NCBI RefSeq assembly: GCF_029784155.1
Contig: NC_073693.1
Span: 160,282,887 to 160,346,886 of the forward strand
Direction of reading: 5' to 3'
Origin: Uranotaenia lowii
Taxonomy: Eukaryota; Arthropoda; Insecta; Diptera; Culicidae
Length of the DNA: 64,000 nucleotides
In this document: positions 9,512 to 21,050 of the stretch, piece by piece
Layout: every line of letters begins with the position of its first letter
Numbering within the stretch: position 1 is the stretch's first letter
Translations under genes and position numbers: made by a program
Notes under the pieces: generated by a model
What the model was told of the DNA's origin: nothing
Database searches by the model: none
What the model saw: the letters and a program-made list of their open reading frames with translations, nothing else

Positions 9512-12500
9512 CTAAATTAGTGTATATAAATCTGATTCCTTGATGAACTCTAATACTCTGTTAAGTGTGACGATATCATCGGATAATGATTTAACGCTAA
9601 TATCAAACTTCAATCTAAGGTTTTCATATTTTTTACAGTCATTAAAGATGTGATTAATTGTTTTTCTCGAGTCGCATTCCAAACAAATAGGAGGGGAAGA
9701 TTTAGTCATCAGATATCCGTGCGTTAAGTTTGTGTGCCCAATACGTAATCTTGATAGAACAACTGAATCCCTTCTATTTCCTATATACGAAGTATCAAAT
9801 TTAGAAACACACGATTTGATGGATTTCAATTTGTTATCAGTAATATTATTCCAGTAAGATTGCCAACTAGAGTTAATTTTTCGTTTAATAAATGAACTGA
9901 AGTCATAATGAGTGATTTCGTGTAAAATTATGTTACTTTCATGTGCCTCTTTTGCAAGGGCATCTGCCTTTTCGTTTCCTTTAATGTTAAAATGACTTGG
10001 AATAAAAAATATTTTTACTTTTCTTTGAGAATCTATAATTTGCTTGTGAAGGTTATAAATTATGTTACATAATGGATGTTTTAAATCAACTGTTTTTAAC
10101 TTCATTAAAGAACTAAGAGAATCAGAAAAAATAATAAAATTTCTTTGATCATTGTTGATAATATATTCCAACGAAAACTTAATAGCCATGAGTTCTGCAC
10201 TGAAAATTGAAGTCTGGGAATCGAGCCTAGTTTTGAAAATATAATTGTTACTTTGATCGTAGAATGCACAACTTGTTGAATCATTATTCAATTTCGAACC
10301 ATCAGTAAATAACAGTTGGAAGGATTTATGTTTTTCGATAATTTCCAAATATTTGCTTTTGATAACCAAAGGATTCATAGAAGATTTTTTGTTTTCTGTA
10401 AAAGATAAATCTATGTCTAATTTTTTATATGACCATGAATTCAAAACAGAACCAGATATTGTTAAAATTTCCGGTAAACTTATCTCACAATCTTTTAAAA
10501 TTTCATGGAATCTTTTTACGAAGGATTTAGGTTTTCTTTTAGATTGGTTCAAATTATCGTTTTCAATCGACGTTCTTAAAAATGGATATAAGTAATGATT
10601 ATTTTTACTTAGTACTTTGGATCCAAATTTGGATATTTTTTCAGCCCGCCGATAATTTAATGGCTTATATCCTGATTCTATCATTATGCTATCTGTCGGA
10701 CTCGATCTGAATGCTCCTATAGCCAGACGAATACCAGTGTTATGAACGCTATCTAATGTTTTTAATGTATTCTCAGAAGCAGATCCATATACAGTACAGC
10801 CATATTCTAAGCGAGATAAAATTAAAGCATTATGCATTTTTAAAAGTGTGGCTCTATCAGCACTGAACTTTAAGCTACTTATAGATTTCAAAATATTCAT
10901 TTTTCTCATACAGTTGGATTTGGTTTGCTTGATATGTTCAGTCCAGTTTAATCGTTTATCAAAAATTAATCCTAAAAACTTTACAGAATTTTGATAAATT
11001 ATTTTTTGATTGTTAAGGTAAATATCAGGATCTTCATGAGGTTTTAAGCGTCTACAAAAATGAATAGCTTTAGTTTTTTGAGTGGATATTTTAAATCCGT
11101 GTTGTTTTGTCCATTTTTCAATTTTATTCATGGTTTTTTGCATTTGAGATTTAATGTGCCGGAGATTTTTTGAACGGATAAATACTATTATATCATCAGC
11201 ATAAAGCAAAATGTTAATTTTTTCGGAGGCTTTACATTGAATAATGTCATTTATAGCTATCAAAAACAATGTTACACTAAGAATAGCACCTTGAGGTAAA
11301 CCGTTTTCCTGACAGTATTCTTTTGAGAACTGATTACCTTGAATAACTTGAAAGCGTCTATTAGTTAAAAAATTAATAATAAACTTTATCATATTTCCAT
11401 TCATTCCCATTTTCAAAGCACAATTTATAACATGACGTTTCCATGTTGTATCATAAGCTTTCTCCAAATCTATCAGTACCGATACCAAATGTTCTCTTTG
11501 GCAAAAAGCTTCGCTTATCTCGTTTTCTAAAATTGATAAATTGTCTAAAGTAGAATGATCTTGCCTGAAACCAAATTGAAATTTCGATAATTTATTTGTA
11601 GATTCTAAATAATTTATGAGTCTTCTGTTAATCATTTTTTCAAAAATTTTACAAAGAACACTAGTTAACGAAATTGGGCGATAATTTTCACTAAATAAAG
11701 GATTTTTTTGGGGTTTTGCTATAGGAACAATGATAGATTTTCTCCAGTCATCCGGGAAATTACCAGATAGCCAAATTTTATTGTAAAATGCTAATAAATA
11801 AAGTTTGTTTTCAAGATTTAAATTTTTTATCATGCTGTAATGTATTTCATCATATCCTGGACTGGATCCTCTACATTTTGTTAAAGAATATTCGAATTCT
11901 TCTATAGAAAATATTGAGTTATAGTTTTCACAATCGTTGGCTACAATCAATGGAGTTTTTTCTATTCTTTCTTTGATGACTAAAAAATCTTTTGTATAAT
12001 TTTCCGATGATGATATTTTAGAAAAATGTTCACCTAATTTCTCAAGTATTTCGCTAGTATCAGTAATTATATCACTATCGGATTTGAGGCTTGCTATCAT
12101 AGTAGATGAATGGACTCCGCTTATACTACGAATTTGTTTCCAAACTCGAGATAGCGGAGTATTCTGGTTTAATTTAGAAACAAAATCTTCCCATGATTTT
12201 CGTTTTGTTTCTCGGATTTTCTTTCTAGTTTTGGCTTTAAGTATTTTATATTCTTTTTCATTTTCAGATGATGGGTTTAGTTTGAAAATTCTAAGTGCTT
12301 TTTTTCTTTGTTTAATAAGGTACCCTATTGAAGGTTCCCACCAAGGGACAGACTTTTTTGGAGGAGTGCTTTTAGTCTTTGGGATACTCGTACAAGCAGC
12401 GTTTTCAATTGTAGATGCAATGTGAGAGTTTAGAGAGTCTATATCAAAGTTATCAAGAGAGAGCTTAAAGCTTGCCGCATTTTGAAACTTAGTCCAATCC

Positions 12501-13204
12501 GATCTTTCAATTATCCATTTTGGACGTCTACTTGCTGGAGGTATAGAGCTTAAGAAGTGTACTAGTATCGGATAATGATCACTACCACAAAGATCATCGT
12601 GTGTATTCCATTCCAACTTCAAATTCAGAGATGGTGTGCATAAAGTCAAGTCAATTGACGAGCTAGATGCGAAGCCAATACTAAAATGTGTAGGGTTACC
12701 ATTATTGAGAATATTTAAATTCATATCATTTATTAGAGATTCTACGATCTTACCTCTCGTGTCTGTTCTAACTGATCCCCAGGTTGAATTGTGAGCATTG
12801 AAATCACCCATTATGACAAACGGTTTTGGCAAACTTTGGATCAAACTTTGAAACTCATGTTCATTGATTGGTTCTCCTGGAGGTAGATATACACTACATA
12901 CACAAAACTCGATTGGATATGAAATTTTTACAGCGACGGCTTGAATTTCTGTATTTAAAATTATCGGTTCACAGTGAATATGTTTTTTGACAAAAATAGC
13001 AACACCACCTTTGGCACGGCCATCAGTGATGACATCAGATCGAAAGCAAGAATAGTTTTTTAAATTAATAGTTTGGAACTGTTTAAAATGCGTCTCTTGA
13101 AAACACATTAAAAAAGGGTCAAACAATCGGCATAAATTTTGGATTTCTGGAAGATGACTGTAAAAACCATTGCAATTCCACTGCAACATACGTGGATAAG
13201 CCAT
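9512..13204 (-). CDS. I-clade LINE ORF2: endonuclease, RT, RNase H
   Basis: 1230-residue polyprotein that nicks target DNA and copies the LINE RNA at the nick. APE-type endonuclease at residues 1-225: WNCNG at 9-13, QET at 36-38, GDFNAHN at 133-139, SDH at 208-210. Reverse transcriptase at about 480-700: NYRPISLTS at 507-515, FGFRQDHST at 544-552, LIDLEKAYD at 577-585, LPQGA at 636-640, YADD at 668-671. RNase H at about 960-1095 keeps its acidic residues: D968 (TDGS), E1004 (AEL), D1028 (SDS), D1081 (GNEKAD), plus H1071. A C-terminal CCHC-like knuckle uses C1174, C1177, H1185 and C1190. Every catalytic motif I looked for is present. The start follows ORF1's stop by 76 nt, so translation probably depends on reinitiation, as proposed for I elements. 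Confidence 0.95.
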   Translation of the reverse strand: MAYPRMLQWNCNGFYSHLPEIQNLCRLFDPFLMCFQETHFKQFQTINLKNYSCFRSDVITDGRAKGGVAIFVKKHIHCEPIILNTEIQAVAVKISYPIEFCVCSVYLPPGEPINEHEFQSLIQSLPKPFVIMGDFNAHNSTWGSVRTDTRGKIVESLINDMNLNILNNGNPTHFSIGFASSSSIDLTLCTPSLNLKLEWNTHDDLCGSDHYPILVHFLSSIPPASRRPKWIIERSDWTKFQNAASFKLSLDNFDIDSLNSHIASTIENAACTSIPKTKSTPPKKSVPWWEPSIGYLIKQRKKALRIFKLNPSSENEKEYKILKAKTRKKIRETKRKSWEDFVSKLNQNTPLSRVWKQIRSISGVHSSTMIASLKSDSDIITDTSEILEKLGEHFSKISSSENYTKDFLVIKERIEKTPLIVANDCENYNSIFSIEEFEYSLTKCRGSSPGYDEIHYSMIKNLNLENKLYLLAFYNKIWLSGNFPDDWRKSIIVPIAKPQKNPLFSENYRPISLTSVLCKIFEKMINRRLINYLESTNKLSKFQFGFRQDHSTLDNLSILENEISEAFCQREHLVSVLIDLEKAYDTTWKRHVINCALKMGMNGNMIKFIINFLTNRRFQVIQGNQFSKEYCQENGLPQGAILSVTLFLIAINDIIQCKASEKINILLYADDIIVFIRSKNLRHIKSQMQKTMNKIEKWTKQHGFKISTQKTKAIHFCRRLKPHEDPDIYLNNQKIIYQNSVKFLGLIFDKRLNWTEHIKQTKSNCMRKMNILKSISSLKFSADRATLLKMHNALILSRLEYGCTVYGSASENTLKTLDSVHNTGIRLAIGAFRSSPTDSIMIESGYKPLNYRRAEKISKFGSKVLSKNNHYLYPFLRTSIENDNLNQSKRKPKSFVKRFHEILKDCEISLPEILTISGSVLNSWSYKKLDIDLSFTENKKSSMNPLVIKSKYLEIIEKHKSFQLLFTDGSKLNNDSTSCAFYDQSNNYIFKTRLDSQTSIFSAELMAIKFSLEYIINNDQRNFIIFSDSLSSLMKLKTVDLKHPLCNIIYNLHKQIIDSQRKVKIFFIPSHFNIKGNEKADALAKEAHESNIILHEITHYDFSSFIKRKINSSWQSYWNNITDNKLKSIKSCVSKFDTSYIGNRRDSVVLSRLRIGHTNLTHGYLMTKSSPPICLECDSRKTINHIFNDCKKYENLRLKFDISVKSLSDDIVTLNRVLEFIKESDLYTLI

Positions 13205-13280
13205 TGTGCTTAAATAATAAATACAAATAAATTATCATTAGCCGATGATTGACAATTGTGTGTGTAAGTGTAGGTGAGGA

Positions 13281-14423
13281 TTAATGATTTGTTGGAGAGT
13301 CTGAAAGATGAGTAGTGGAAATTTCTAAAGCTTTTACAATTTTTTTCGGGTTATCGCTATCACTATCACTATTCGTTTCTAAAGCTCGCTTAATTGGTGA
13401 TGTATTAGTGTCACTAAACAATGATATGGATGAGCTTGATTGCAAGTTTTCGGGAGTATTAGAATGGGGTGGACTGGGAAAAGGAGGTGGGATAGTGGGA
13501 GAGTTAGGGTCTGGGGTAGAGTCTATTATCATTGGACGTTCAGTAGTTGGTGGCCGGGAGAGAGCTTTCATTTGACCTTGTGCTACAACATCTCGATAAG
13601 TTATAGACGATGGGTGTTCTTCTGCATACTTACGACGTGCTGCTCTATATGATAATTTCATCATTACCATCATTTTCTGGATTGCCTGTTCCTGTTTGTA
13701 GATGTCGCATGTTGATGACCATGATGGATGACTGTTCGATTGACAATTTCTACAAACTACCTGTCCCTCACATTTATCAGAAGTGTGCCCGGGAAGGCAA
13801 CACTGGCTACATACTTCCGGATTTCTGCAAATTTTTTTGTAATGTCCGAAGAGCTGGCACTTCGTACAACGCATTGGCTTGGCTATGTATTGTCGAACAC
13901 TTAACCGATAAAGCGAAGCGCGTATGGTTTCGGGTAACGTGGTTGAATTGAAGGTTAGGATAAAACTGTTGGTATCTGTTAACTTTCCGTCGACTTTTCG
14001 CTTGATGATCTTCACTTCACAAACACCTTGAGATTTAAGTTCAGCCAAAATTTCTTCTTCTGAGGCATTTTTTAGATCTCCGCACGTTATAACACCTTTA
14101 ATTTTATTCAAGCTGCGATGCTCCTCAACGATGATTTCCATGTCTTGCATAACCGTCAAATTCAGCAACTTATTCGCCTGTCGTATATTTTTCGCCTGGA
14201 CTAGTAGAGATCCACCATTGATCTTCTTGACGGACTCTACCTCTCCCACGTTGGCCAAAATGAATTTATTGATGAGGAATGGACTGACATTGTCGAAAGT
14301 AGACGATTCGGATGCGCGTTTAATGATCAGGAATTTTGACCCTTCCACGTGGCCGTCGAGCGTTTTGGTAAAGGAATCTTTTTTCTTTGCCGATTTTTTA
14401 GGTCCCCTCGGCGGGGTCGCCAT
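13281..14423 (-). CDS. I-clade LINE ORF1: nucleic-acid-binding Gag-like protein
   Basis: 380-residue ORF1 protein that packages the LINE RNA and aids integration. It has a lysine-rich N terminus (PKKSAKKK), a middle region of about residues 30-180 with a ferredoxin/RRM-like look, then three zinc knuckles: C186-C189-H194-C199, C205-C208-H213-C218, and a wider C224-C227-H232-C239. The tail is Pro/Ser-rich and acidic. The chosen ATG is the first in the open frame and gives a 148-nt 5' UTR. The protein is intact. ORF2 lies 76 nt downstream. Confidence 0.93.
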   Translation of the reverse strand: MATPPRGPKKSAKKKDSFTKTLDGHVEGSKFLIIKRASESSTFDNVSPFLINKFILANVGEVESVKKINGGSLLVQAKNIRQANKLLNLTVMQDMEIIVEEHRSLNKIKGVITCGDLKNASEEEILAELKSQGVCEVKIIKRKVDGKLTDTNSFILTFNSTTLPETIRASLYRLSVRQYIAKPMRCTKCQLFGHYKKICRNPEVCSQCCLPGHTSDKCEGQVVCRNCQSNSHPSWSSTCDIYKQEQAIQKMMVMMKLSYRAARRKYAEEHPSSITYRDVVAQGQMKALSRPPTTERPMIIDSTPDPNSPTIPPPFPSPPHSNTPENLQSSSSISLFSDTNTSPIKRALETNSDSDSDNPKKIVKALEISTTHLSDSPTNH

Positions 14424-14571
14424 TTTGAAAACGGATAAAAACCAACTATAAAAGGTTTATTTTAACCTTGAAAAAGAGAGAAATCAAAGAGCTTTTTCAA
14501 CTGCGAATAAACACTACACTTTCGGATGGACTCAAGAATACGTGTTGACCCGATGAAAGCTAAGAGTCGAA

Positions 14572-14587
14572 TGTGTTTTAACTTTAT
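14572..14587. repeat. TSD, 5' side of the I-clade LINE
   Basis: TGTGTTTTAACTTTAT, a perfect 16-bp match to 9391-9406. It marks the 5' end of the element and shows the copy is not 5'-truncated. Confidence 0.9.
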
Positions 14588-14667
14588 AGTAGTAGTAAGA
14601 ATATCACAAACAATTACAAAATTTTATCAATCATTGATTTCATTAGAATAACAGACAACGTACAGAA

Positions 14668-14772
14668 TTATGGGAGTACCATGCATGCCGTCACCGGGAT
14701 TCGATCTCATGATAGTTGGCTTTGACGATTTGAACGCTATCCTATACGCCATGGGCAGCAGCTCAGTTTCCA
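14668..14772 (-). mobile_element. tRNA-derived SINE head
   Basis: On the minus strand a perfect A-box TGGCGTATAGG (14751-14741) precedes a B-box-like GAGATCGAATCCC (14708-14696). The acceptor stem does not pair well, so this is a tRNA-derived SINE or pseudo-tRNA. The body beyond 14668 has no recognised family features. Confidence 0.5.
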
Positions 14773-16186
14773 GTAGGCATGTTTATAAACGGTATAACTC
14801 ACTTAAGGCACATCAAAACGTCACCTTTCTTTCGATCACCAGACTCATGATTCACCTTCATTAATCTATTATGCGATGAAGGCTTTAATCATTATTGGTG
14901 GCCAAGATTTTCACCAAAATTTTCTTATGCTGAAGCTAGCGGACAGCAAAAACTAAATTTTTAATGAAAATTTCGCATCATGGACCCGCTTGTGGGTTCT
15001 TTATTTACACATTCATCGATAGAGAAAAAAAACGTTTGCATAAATTCAGGGGTCTTTGATAGTCTTCATAAATTTGACCAGCGGGTCATAAAATTTTTGG
15101 ATCCCAAAGACACCTGAATATATGTAAACATTATTTTCCTTCAATATACAATATACATACGAATCCATGATTTGCAACTTTCAGTTTCAGTTTCTTCAAA
15201 TCAAGTCAATTATGGTGAAAATCTCGCCCTTGCTCACTTTTTTCGATACATGCTGGCACGCACGCCAAATCTGCTACAAACGTGTTTTATTTGCTTACTC
15301 AAGCAATCAAAAAACCTAATGATATAAATAGTCCGACTCAAGATTTCAACCGCGACCCTTCGAGATGATAGCCAAAAAGCTGCCACGAGGTCACGTCTAG
15401 ATGTTCCCTTACCAGCAGCTAAAATTCGAATTTCTAATAAGCTTTCCTAGAATACCTGCGAAGGCAGCCAGCGGCCAGCAGCGAAGACGCATGTTAATTA
15501 TTATTAGGTCGGGATTCAACCAGACCGAACTGAACGCCATCAGCATTTTTTCGAGGCAATCGAACTTTATGTGCAAATATCTTCATCAAGAGGCTAAATC
15601 CTTGGTGTTTATGAACCAGAATCGATAGTTTTTAATGCAAGGAATTGTTTCCAGTCTAACATACTCGCTTTTTCGATCGTGAATAGGGATTGTACGAGAT
15701 TCCATTGCAGTTGTTTTAAAATTTTCTTATGACGCTCAGTTCGGTTAGGGCGAAGCCCGGCTTACTCAGAAAAAATAACTAAACGGCATATGAATCAATC
15801 ATGAAGCCAATCGCAGTTTTTGGAGCTAGTCCGTTAAAACAATATTGGTTTGAAATAATTGGCATTCCATGTTTATAACGTTTAAGCATAAAATTTAGAT
15901 AATTAATTTATGAATTGCTTCAACTGACTTTCCATATGTGATAAGTAAATGCAGTTGGACGAAATTTTACTAAGTGAAAAAATATACTTTTGAAAAAAAA
16001 AACAATCCTTTGCGAGATAGTTTTAAGTTGTTCTGAGTTGAAATTTTAAAATAAATTATACATTTGAACAATTTCCAGGCTACAAAAAATGATTAATTGT
16101 GAGGTTTGTTCACATTTAATATTCATGAAAAAAGGCTATTTGAGGAATTTTTTGGAACTTCAAGTCCATAGAAGGCTATTTGAGGC
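14773..16186. other. No gene; AT-rich repeat-like DNA
   Basis: There is no supported coding region. A 12-bp phrase GGCTATTTGAGG occurs at about 16133 and 16173 and again at 16608, which suggests fragments of one interspersed repeat around the MITE at 16187. Confidence 0.3.
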
Positions 16187-16564
16187 CAAGGTTGCTGCAA
16201 AAATTTTGCGTTTTTGAAAATAAAAAATTTGACTTGAACCCAAAATTCTGTGATGGTTTTCTGTGACCCTTTTTGATGAAGTTCATTCGGAAATCATGTG
16301 AAACATAAATAACTTAATAACCTCTTACAGTTTTAATAGGATAAAATCAATTCTCATTACCTTGTTTTCATATCTTCATGAATTAAATAAATAATCAAAA
16401 ATGACACAAATACTCAAAATTCAAAAAATCTTTAAAAAATAAAGAAAATCTGTGAATTCTTAAAAAATTACAAAAATTCTGTTATCTGTGATATAGATTC
16501 TGTGACGAAATTTTACTCGAAATTCTGTGACAATACAGATTTTTCTGTGATTTCGGCAACTTTG
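16187..16564. mobile_element. MITE, CAAGGTTGC-type ends
   Basis: A 378-bp AT-rich segment with inverted ends CAAGGTTGC and GCAACTTTG. The flanks TTTGAGGC (16179-16186) and TTTCAAGC (16565-16572) agree at 6 of 8 positions, so an 8-bp duplication is plausible. TTCTGTGA words recur inside. The ends resemble the elements at 32329-32826 and 56463-56948, pointing to one hAT-like non-autonomous group. Confidence 0.5.
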
Positions 16565-16663
16565 TTTCAAGCCCATACTAAGAGATGCGATTGACATGTC
16601 ACAGATAGGCTATTTGAGGAACATTTTTTAATTATCATGTTCGTATTTGAGAAAATTCGGTGG

Positions 16664-16683
16664 GACTTTCGGTTGCTTGGGTA
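16664..16683. repeat. Solo end related to the 1096-2097 TIR element
   Basis: GGACTTTCGGTTGCTTGGG matches the right end of the element at 1096-2097 with a few changes. The other end was not found nearby, so this is a relic or a very degraded copy. Confidence 0.45.
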
Positions 16684-16959
16684 TAGTAGGGAAAAATATG
16701 GTCAGATGAACTCCGAAGGCCAATCGCAGCTTTTGGAGCTAACATTTTTAGCAAGCGGCGACTACTGGAGTCAGCATAAGGTTGTGAAATTTGGCAAGTC
16801 AAGTCACGTAACTTGCAGAACAACCTCAACAAACTAGTTGTTTGCAGTGAATTTTATCCGGTTTTATCCGCTTTATTTGCTAAATTAAACAAACAATAAA
16901 AACAAATTGTGCTGTACATTTTTTTTTCATTCATGCCTCGAAAAAGAAATTTTTTAAGC

Positions 16960-17620
16960 AAATTTTATGAAAATAATCATAAGAGGATTTTTAGAAGCCT
17001 TAAATTAGATTTAATTTTTTTTCCAGTTGAGTTTTTTTGAGTAATTTCCGGGTTTTGAAAAAAATTGCCTTGATATTGCACGGATTTCGGTCGTCAATTT
17101 TTAAATCAAATGCCTGGATTTTGCCAGGTTTTTATCTCAAATTACCCGGATTTGTCGGGCCCGGATAAGTGTTGAAAAAAATCGAGCAACCTTACTATTG
17201 AAGCCGTGTGGAGGACTTAAAAACGGGATTCACTAACACTTAACAAATATATGTTGGTCACATGTTTTATAGAGTAATCGTGTAACTTTTCGTACTCCTG
17301 CATCTATCCGACATTGTATAAATATGTGATGTTCCGATGAAAATTTTTACGGGTCATATTCATTGAACCGAAAATCTTTGGGAGGTTTAATATATATCGA
17401 AATATCCCTTGGTTCTTAATAAACCATATCTTATGCTCGTTAAATGAGTATGTTTTTTAATTTCCAAGCAACTATTCATACTTTCTTTAAATTGATTTTT
17501 TTTTGTTTAATTTTGCAGATAATGTGAATAAATTGGTGATCAACCCAGGCCGGACCGGACTTTTTAAATTTTGTATCAAATATCCGGGCAAGCCTGGAAA
17601 AAAGCAGGTAATCTGACAAG
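16960..17620. mobile_element. Fragments of a CCGG-rich MITE family
   Basis: Two pieces (about 17030-17197 and 17510-17620) carry the CCGGGTTT, CCGGATTTG and CCGGGCAAGCCTGG words also found at 32329-32826 and 56463-56948. The first ends GAGCAACCTTA, like the family terminus. The copies are broken and the orientation of the second piece is uncertain. Confidence 0.45.
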
Positions 17621-20600
17621 CTGAAAATAAAGCATTCGTTGTTGTAAAGCATAATTCAATAAAAACCCAATTAAAATTTCTTTTTTCATAGCTACAAAAC
17701 CTTTAAAAAGCTCACAATTTATTTTGTTAAGAGCTTCAATCTAGAGCACTATAAAGTATTTGAAAGTTTTTTTTTTGAAGCCAGAACAAACATCAAATAC
17801 ATATTTTGCTTTAAATTTTAGCTTAGCTTAGCTTAGCTTGATTGACTACTCACATCCACCTTTAATCATTGAATCCGAAATGCTTCATCATTAGATTTGA
17901 AAATTTTTTTAATCCTGGCTCTGTACATTGTGCTGACTTTTTGAATTAAATGTATTTTACGAATATATCTTGATTGATATCATCATTTTTTATGCATTTC
18001 GAACACCATAATCGCAGGCGTGGCTCAGTAGAAATAAATCCACATCGCCAATGGTTGCTACTCCGTGATTGACCGAGGCCATCAGTTTTGTACAAAGGTC
18101 AAAAGAATGGTACTTGGGATTAGTATTTCATTCTCATTGTACAAAACTGATGCTCTCTCTTTGAACATCAATAACGGCGCCGGCCACGTCCTAGTAGTCA
18201 ATGGATAGTTGGGAAAAATTAAGAAAGGGATGAAAGATATAACTTTGCGCTTTAGGACCGAGGTCACCTCTGCATCCTAGCAAATAATTTTTTCTGGGAT
18301 GGGGTGAAAGGATATGATCAGGAGACACTTCTGACTAGTGTAAAGATCAGAATGAACTATAATTTAAATCCTAACCTTATGTTGGATTCTGGAGGAATGT
18401 TAAATATGATTCATGCAAATGTATTTTGTTTTCATGATATTTTCAACGAAAACCTAAAAAAAAAAAAATTTACTGAACATCTTGACTTCCTGCTTGAAAT
18501 TCTTTATTTTTTAACATAATTCAACCAATGCTTTCTTTTTTTTGCATTTTTGCACGATTTTTTTAAGCTTTAATAACTTTTTTACAAAAGACGAAAAAAC
18601 TGATTTTTAAATCAATAAAAACTGGTTTTGAATAATTCAATATAAACTGTTAATGAATAAAATGTACGAATAAATCAGTCTTATGTTTTTTATTAATGAT
18701 TGGTTTTTTCAAAAAAGTACAAAAAAATTACACAGGCTAATATAATCATCACTTTGTTTTAACTTCATCAATCATGAAACAATATTTCACTATCCTTGTA
18801 CCGGCGTATTATTGTTGTTGATTTTATCAAAAAAAATTTGCTTAAGATTAAATCCTTTTAATTGCTGCGGAATCATGCATCTCGATTTTGTAAATTATAT
18901 TAAATCTCATAATCATGATTTAATTTAAACTAGAACTTTATAATATTAAACAGCTAATATGTTTGCAGATGATCGAAGATAATATTGATGAAAAACATTG
19001 AGCATTCGAAGGTACAAATGCCTTCTTGAAAGTTATTAGTATGTTTGTTTTAATTGCAGTTTACATATATATAGATATATTTCACAAAACAATGAATCGA
19101 GAAATCAATTAGTTAAAGACAAAGTTGTTTTTGCGAACGTCAAAATAAAACTATTAAAGCCTTTTTTAGTTCTAATGCTATGTGTTGATGCATATGAGAG
19201 ATTATGTTTAATTCACCTGTTTTAAAGTTACTGTGGTACTGCTTTGTCGAAATATAAATCTTAAGTATCTTCAGAAAAATTTATTGTAGGTATGGACAGT
19301 TTCTTGTCCTCAAGCTTCAATATGAGGAGAAGTCAATACAGCCAGTGAAATTCCCTTAAGCAGTTCCTTAGACTGAAATTTTTTCGTAAAACCGTGGGAC
19401 AATGAGATAAATTTATCATCCGAATTCCAACCGAGCATGAGCAAATCAAGCCCGAAATAGTGCTTTTTCTCGGGCGATTCTAAATTAAGATTTTCTTTCA
19501 CTATTCCCGATACAAATAGAAAATTTCTCTATCAATATATCATTTGGCAACTATTCTCCGATTGCATACATCGACATTCACGAAAAGTTTTAATTTTTTA
19601 TCATCTACAACTTTTTCTCAGAAGTCTTAAATTGTTATTCGTAATTGAAATGGCAACACTTCAACATCAGTTGTTAACCAAAGGACTAAAGAAGTAATGA
19701 GTTCATATATGCTGTGAATTTCCAGCCAGTTATATCAGCTCTTCTCTCCAACTCAAGCAGCAAAATACACCCACACACACAAACATGGGATACATAACGT
19801 ACCCGAACTTACACATAGATAGTGAGAGAGAGTGAGAGCAATGCGTACCAAACCAAACCTATCCCGCATCTATCAATCAACGGCTGGTCAAAGAGAATTA
19901 ACCAAAATTGTTTCTTGTCGTTCTCTTCCTGCATTCTGCATTATAAAAAAGAAAGGCGAGCGACAATCTTTAACTGAGAATGCTATTTCTCACATATCAT
20001 TTGCTGGTTACCTCGTTCTCACTTTTCCAAATTTGTTCAATTAGTACTAACTGTGCTTTCACAACGAACAAAAGTCATCCACACAAAATCATACATACTT
20101 GCACGAACCCAATTCTAACAAATCAACAAAAAAAATATGCTCACAAATTACTATTAAAACTTCAAACCCTCTTGCAACTCAATTGATCCCGCTAATAAGA
20201 CTTGTCATGACTATAGAAAGAATCATCGCCAATCAAATTCTAATGTAATGAACTCTCCTAATATTACAGAATGTAATGTTTTTCAACTCTCCCTTTAAGC
20301 TACTCTCTGCTGCTCTCCAACCCCATTCAGCAACCTCACACACACCAAATTAAATTATGCTGGGGAAAAAAATATAACAACCTTCACAAATGCATGCAGG
20401 GACTAGAAAACCATTATACCTGATCTCATTCAAATTTAAAACTTACTATACACATTTAGGGGAATGGACTCTAGTTATACTGCTGCAGTTTAATATTAAT
20501 TGGAGTGATCTCACCAAATTTCCCGCAACAGCTTCGTAACGCCATGTTCCTCTCCCGCCGGAATATCAAAAATTGCCTTCCGCCGTACCACTTTACTTCG

Positions 20601-21049
20601 AATATTACTGTTCCCTTGGCGGCCATATTTGTGGAAATTTCACGTTTTTCTATTTACACTTTTCACGTATCACAGTCAGTTTTTCCACAATTATTTCACC
20701 ATTCACAACACCGCAACCACCTTTCACAAGCAATCCACCGAAATTTCTTTTTAAAAACTATTAAAGCTAGTCAGAATTAAACTTTTTCTAGCAGCTCCAA
20801 ACCTATCAGACGGTTCTACACCAGAGCTCCTAATTTTTTCCAAATACATATTTTGCTTTAAATTTTCTCAAAAAACCAGAAAGGAAAACTGATAAAATTT
20901 AGAGTATTGAATAAAACAAATACCATGGCTCACCCTGGCTTCGTATGAACTGACATGTAATGAACGTGTTTTGTGTATGTGTGAGTCTTATTTGGAGAAC
21001 GAGACAATCAGTTTCGCAACCGTTTAAAATTTATCACATTTTCAGTGTT
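17621..21049. other. No gene; mostly AT-rich unique DNA
   Basis: Contains a short tandem run of AGCTT at about 17820-17839, a hairpin at 18080-18152, and a GA-rich run AGTGAGAGAGAGTGAGAGC at about 19821. Short ORFs around 19830-20780 have no recognised domain. Nothing supports a host gene. Confidence 0.4.
18080..18152. repeat. Perfect 16-bp hairpin
   Basis: CATCAGTTTTGTACAA at 18080-18095 is the exact reverse complement of 18137-18152, with a 41-nt loop. The surrounding ~250 bp are more GC-rich than the flanks. It may be a short fold-back RNA or the remains of a small inverted-repeat element. Confidence 0.6.
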
Positions 21050-21050
21050 A

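Larger units (their letters stand above)
9407..14571 (-). mobile_element. Full-length I-clade LINE with both ORFs open
   Basis: A complete non-LTR retrotransposon of about 5.17 kb on the minus strand: 148-bp 5' UTR, ORF1 (14423-13281), 76-bp spacer, ORF2 (13204-9512), short 3' UTR and an AAAT-repeat tail (about 9407-9419). The 16-bp TSD TGTGTTTTAACTTTAT is perfect at 9391-9406 and 14572-14587. The combination of a CCHC ORF1 with an ORF2 holding endonuclease, RT, RNase H and a terminal CCHC is characteristic of the I clade. There are no stops or frameshifts in either ORF. The perfect TSD and intact ORFs indicate a recent insertion that may still be competent. Confidence 0.93.

Noticed and set aside
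15340..15400. tRNA-like segment on the minus strand
   Set aside because: The B-box is imperfect (CGGTTGAAATC) and the A-box does not fit. Too weak to call.
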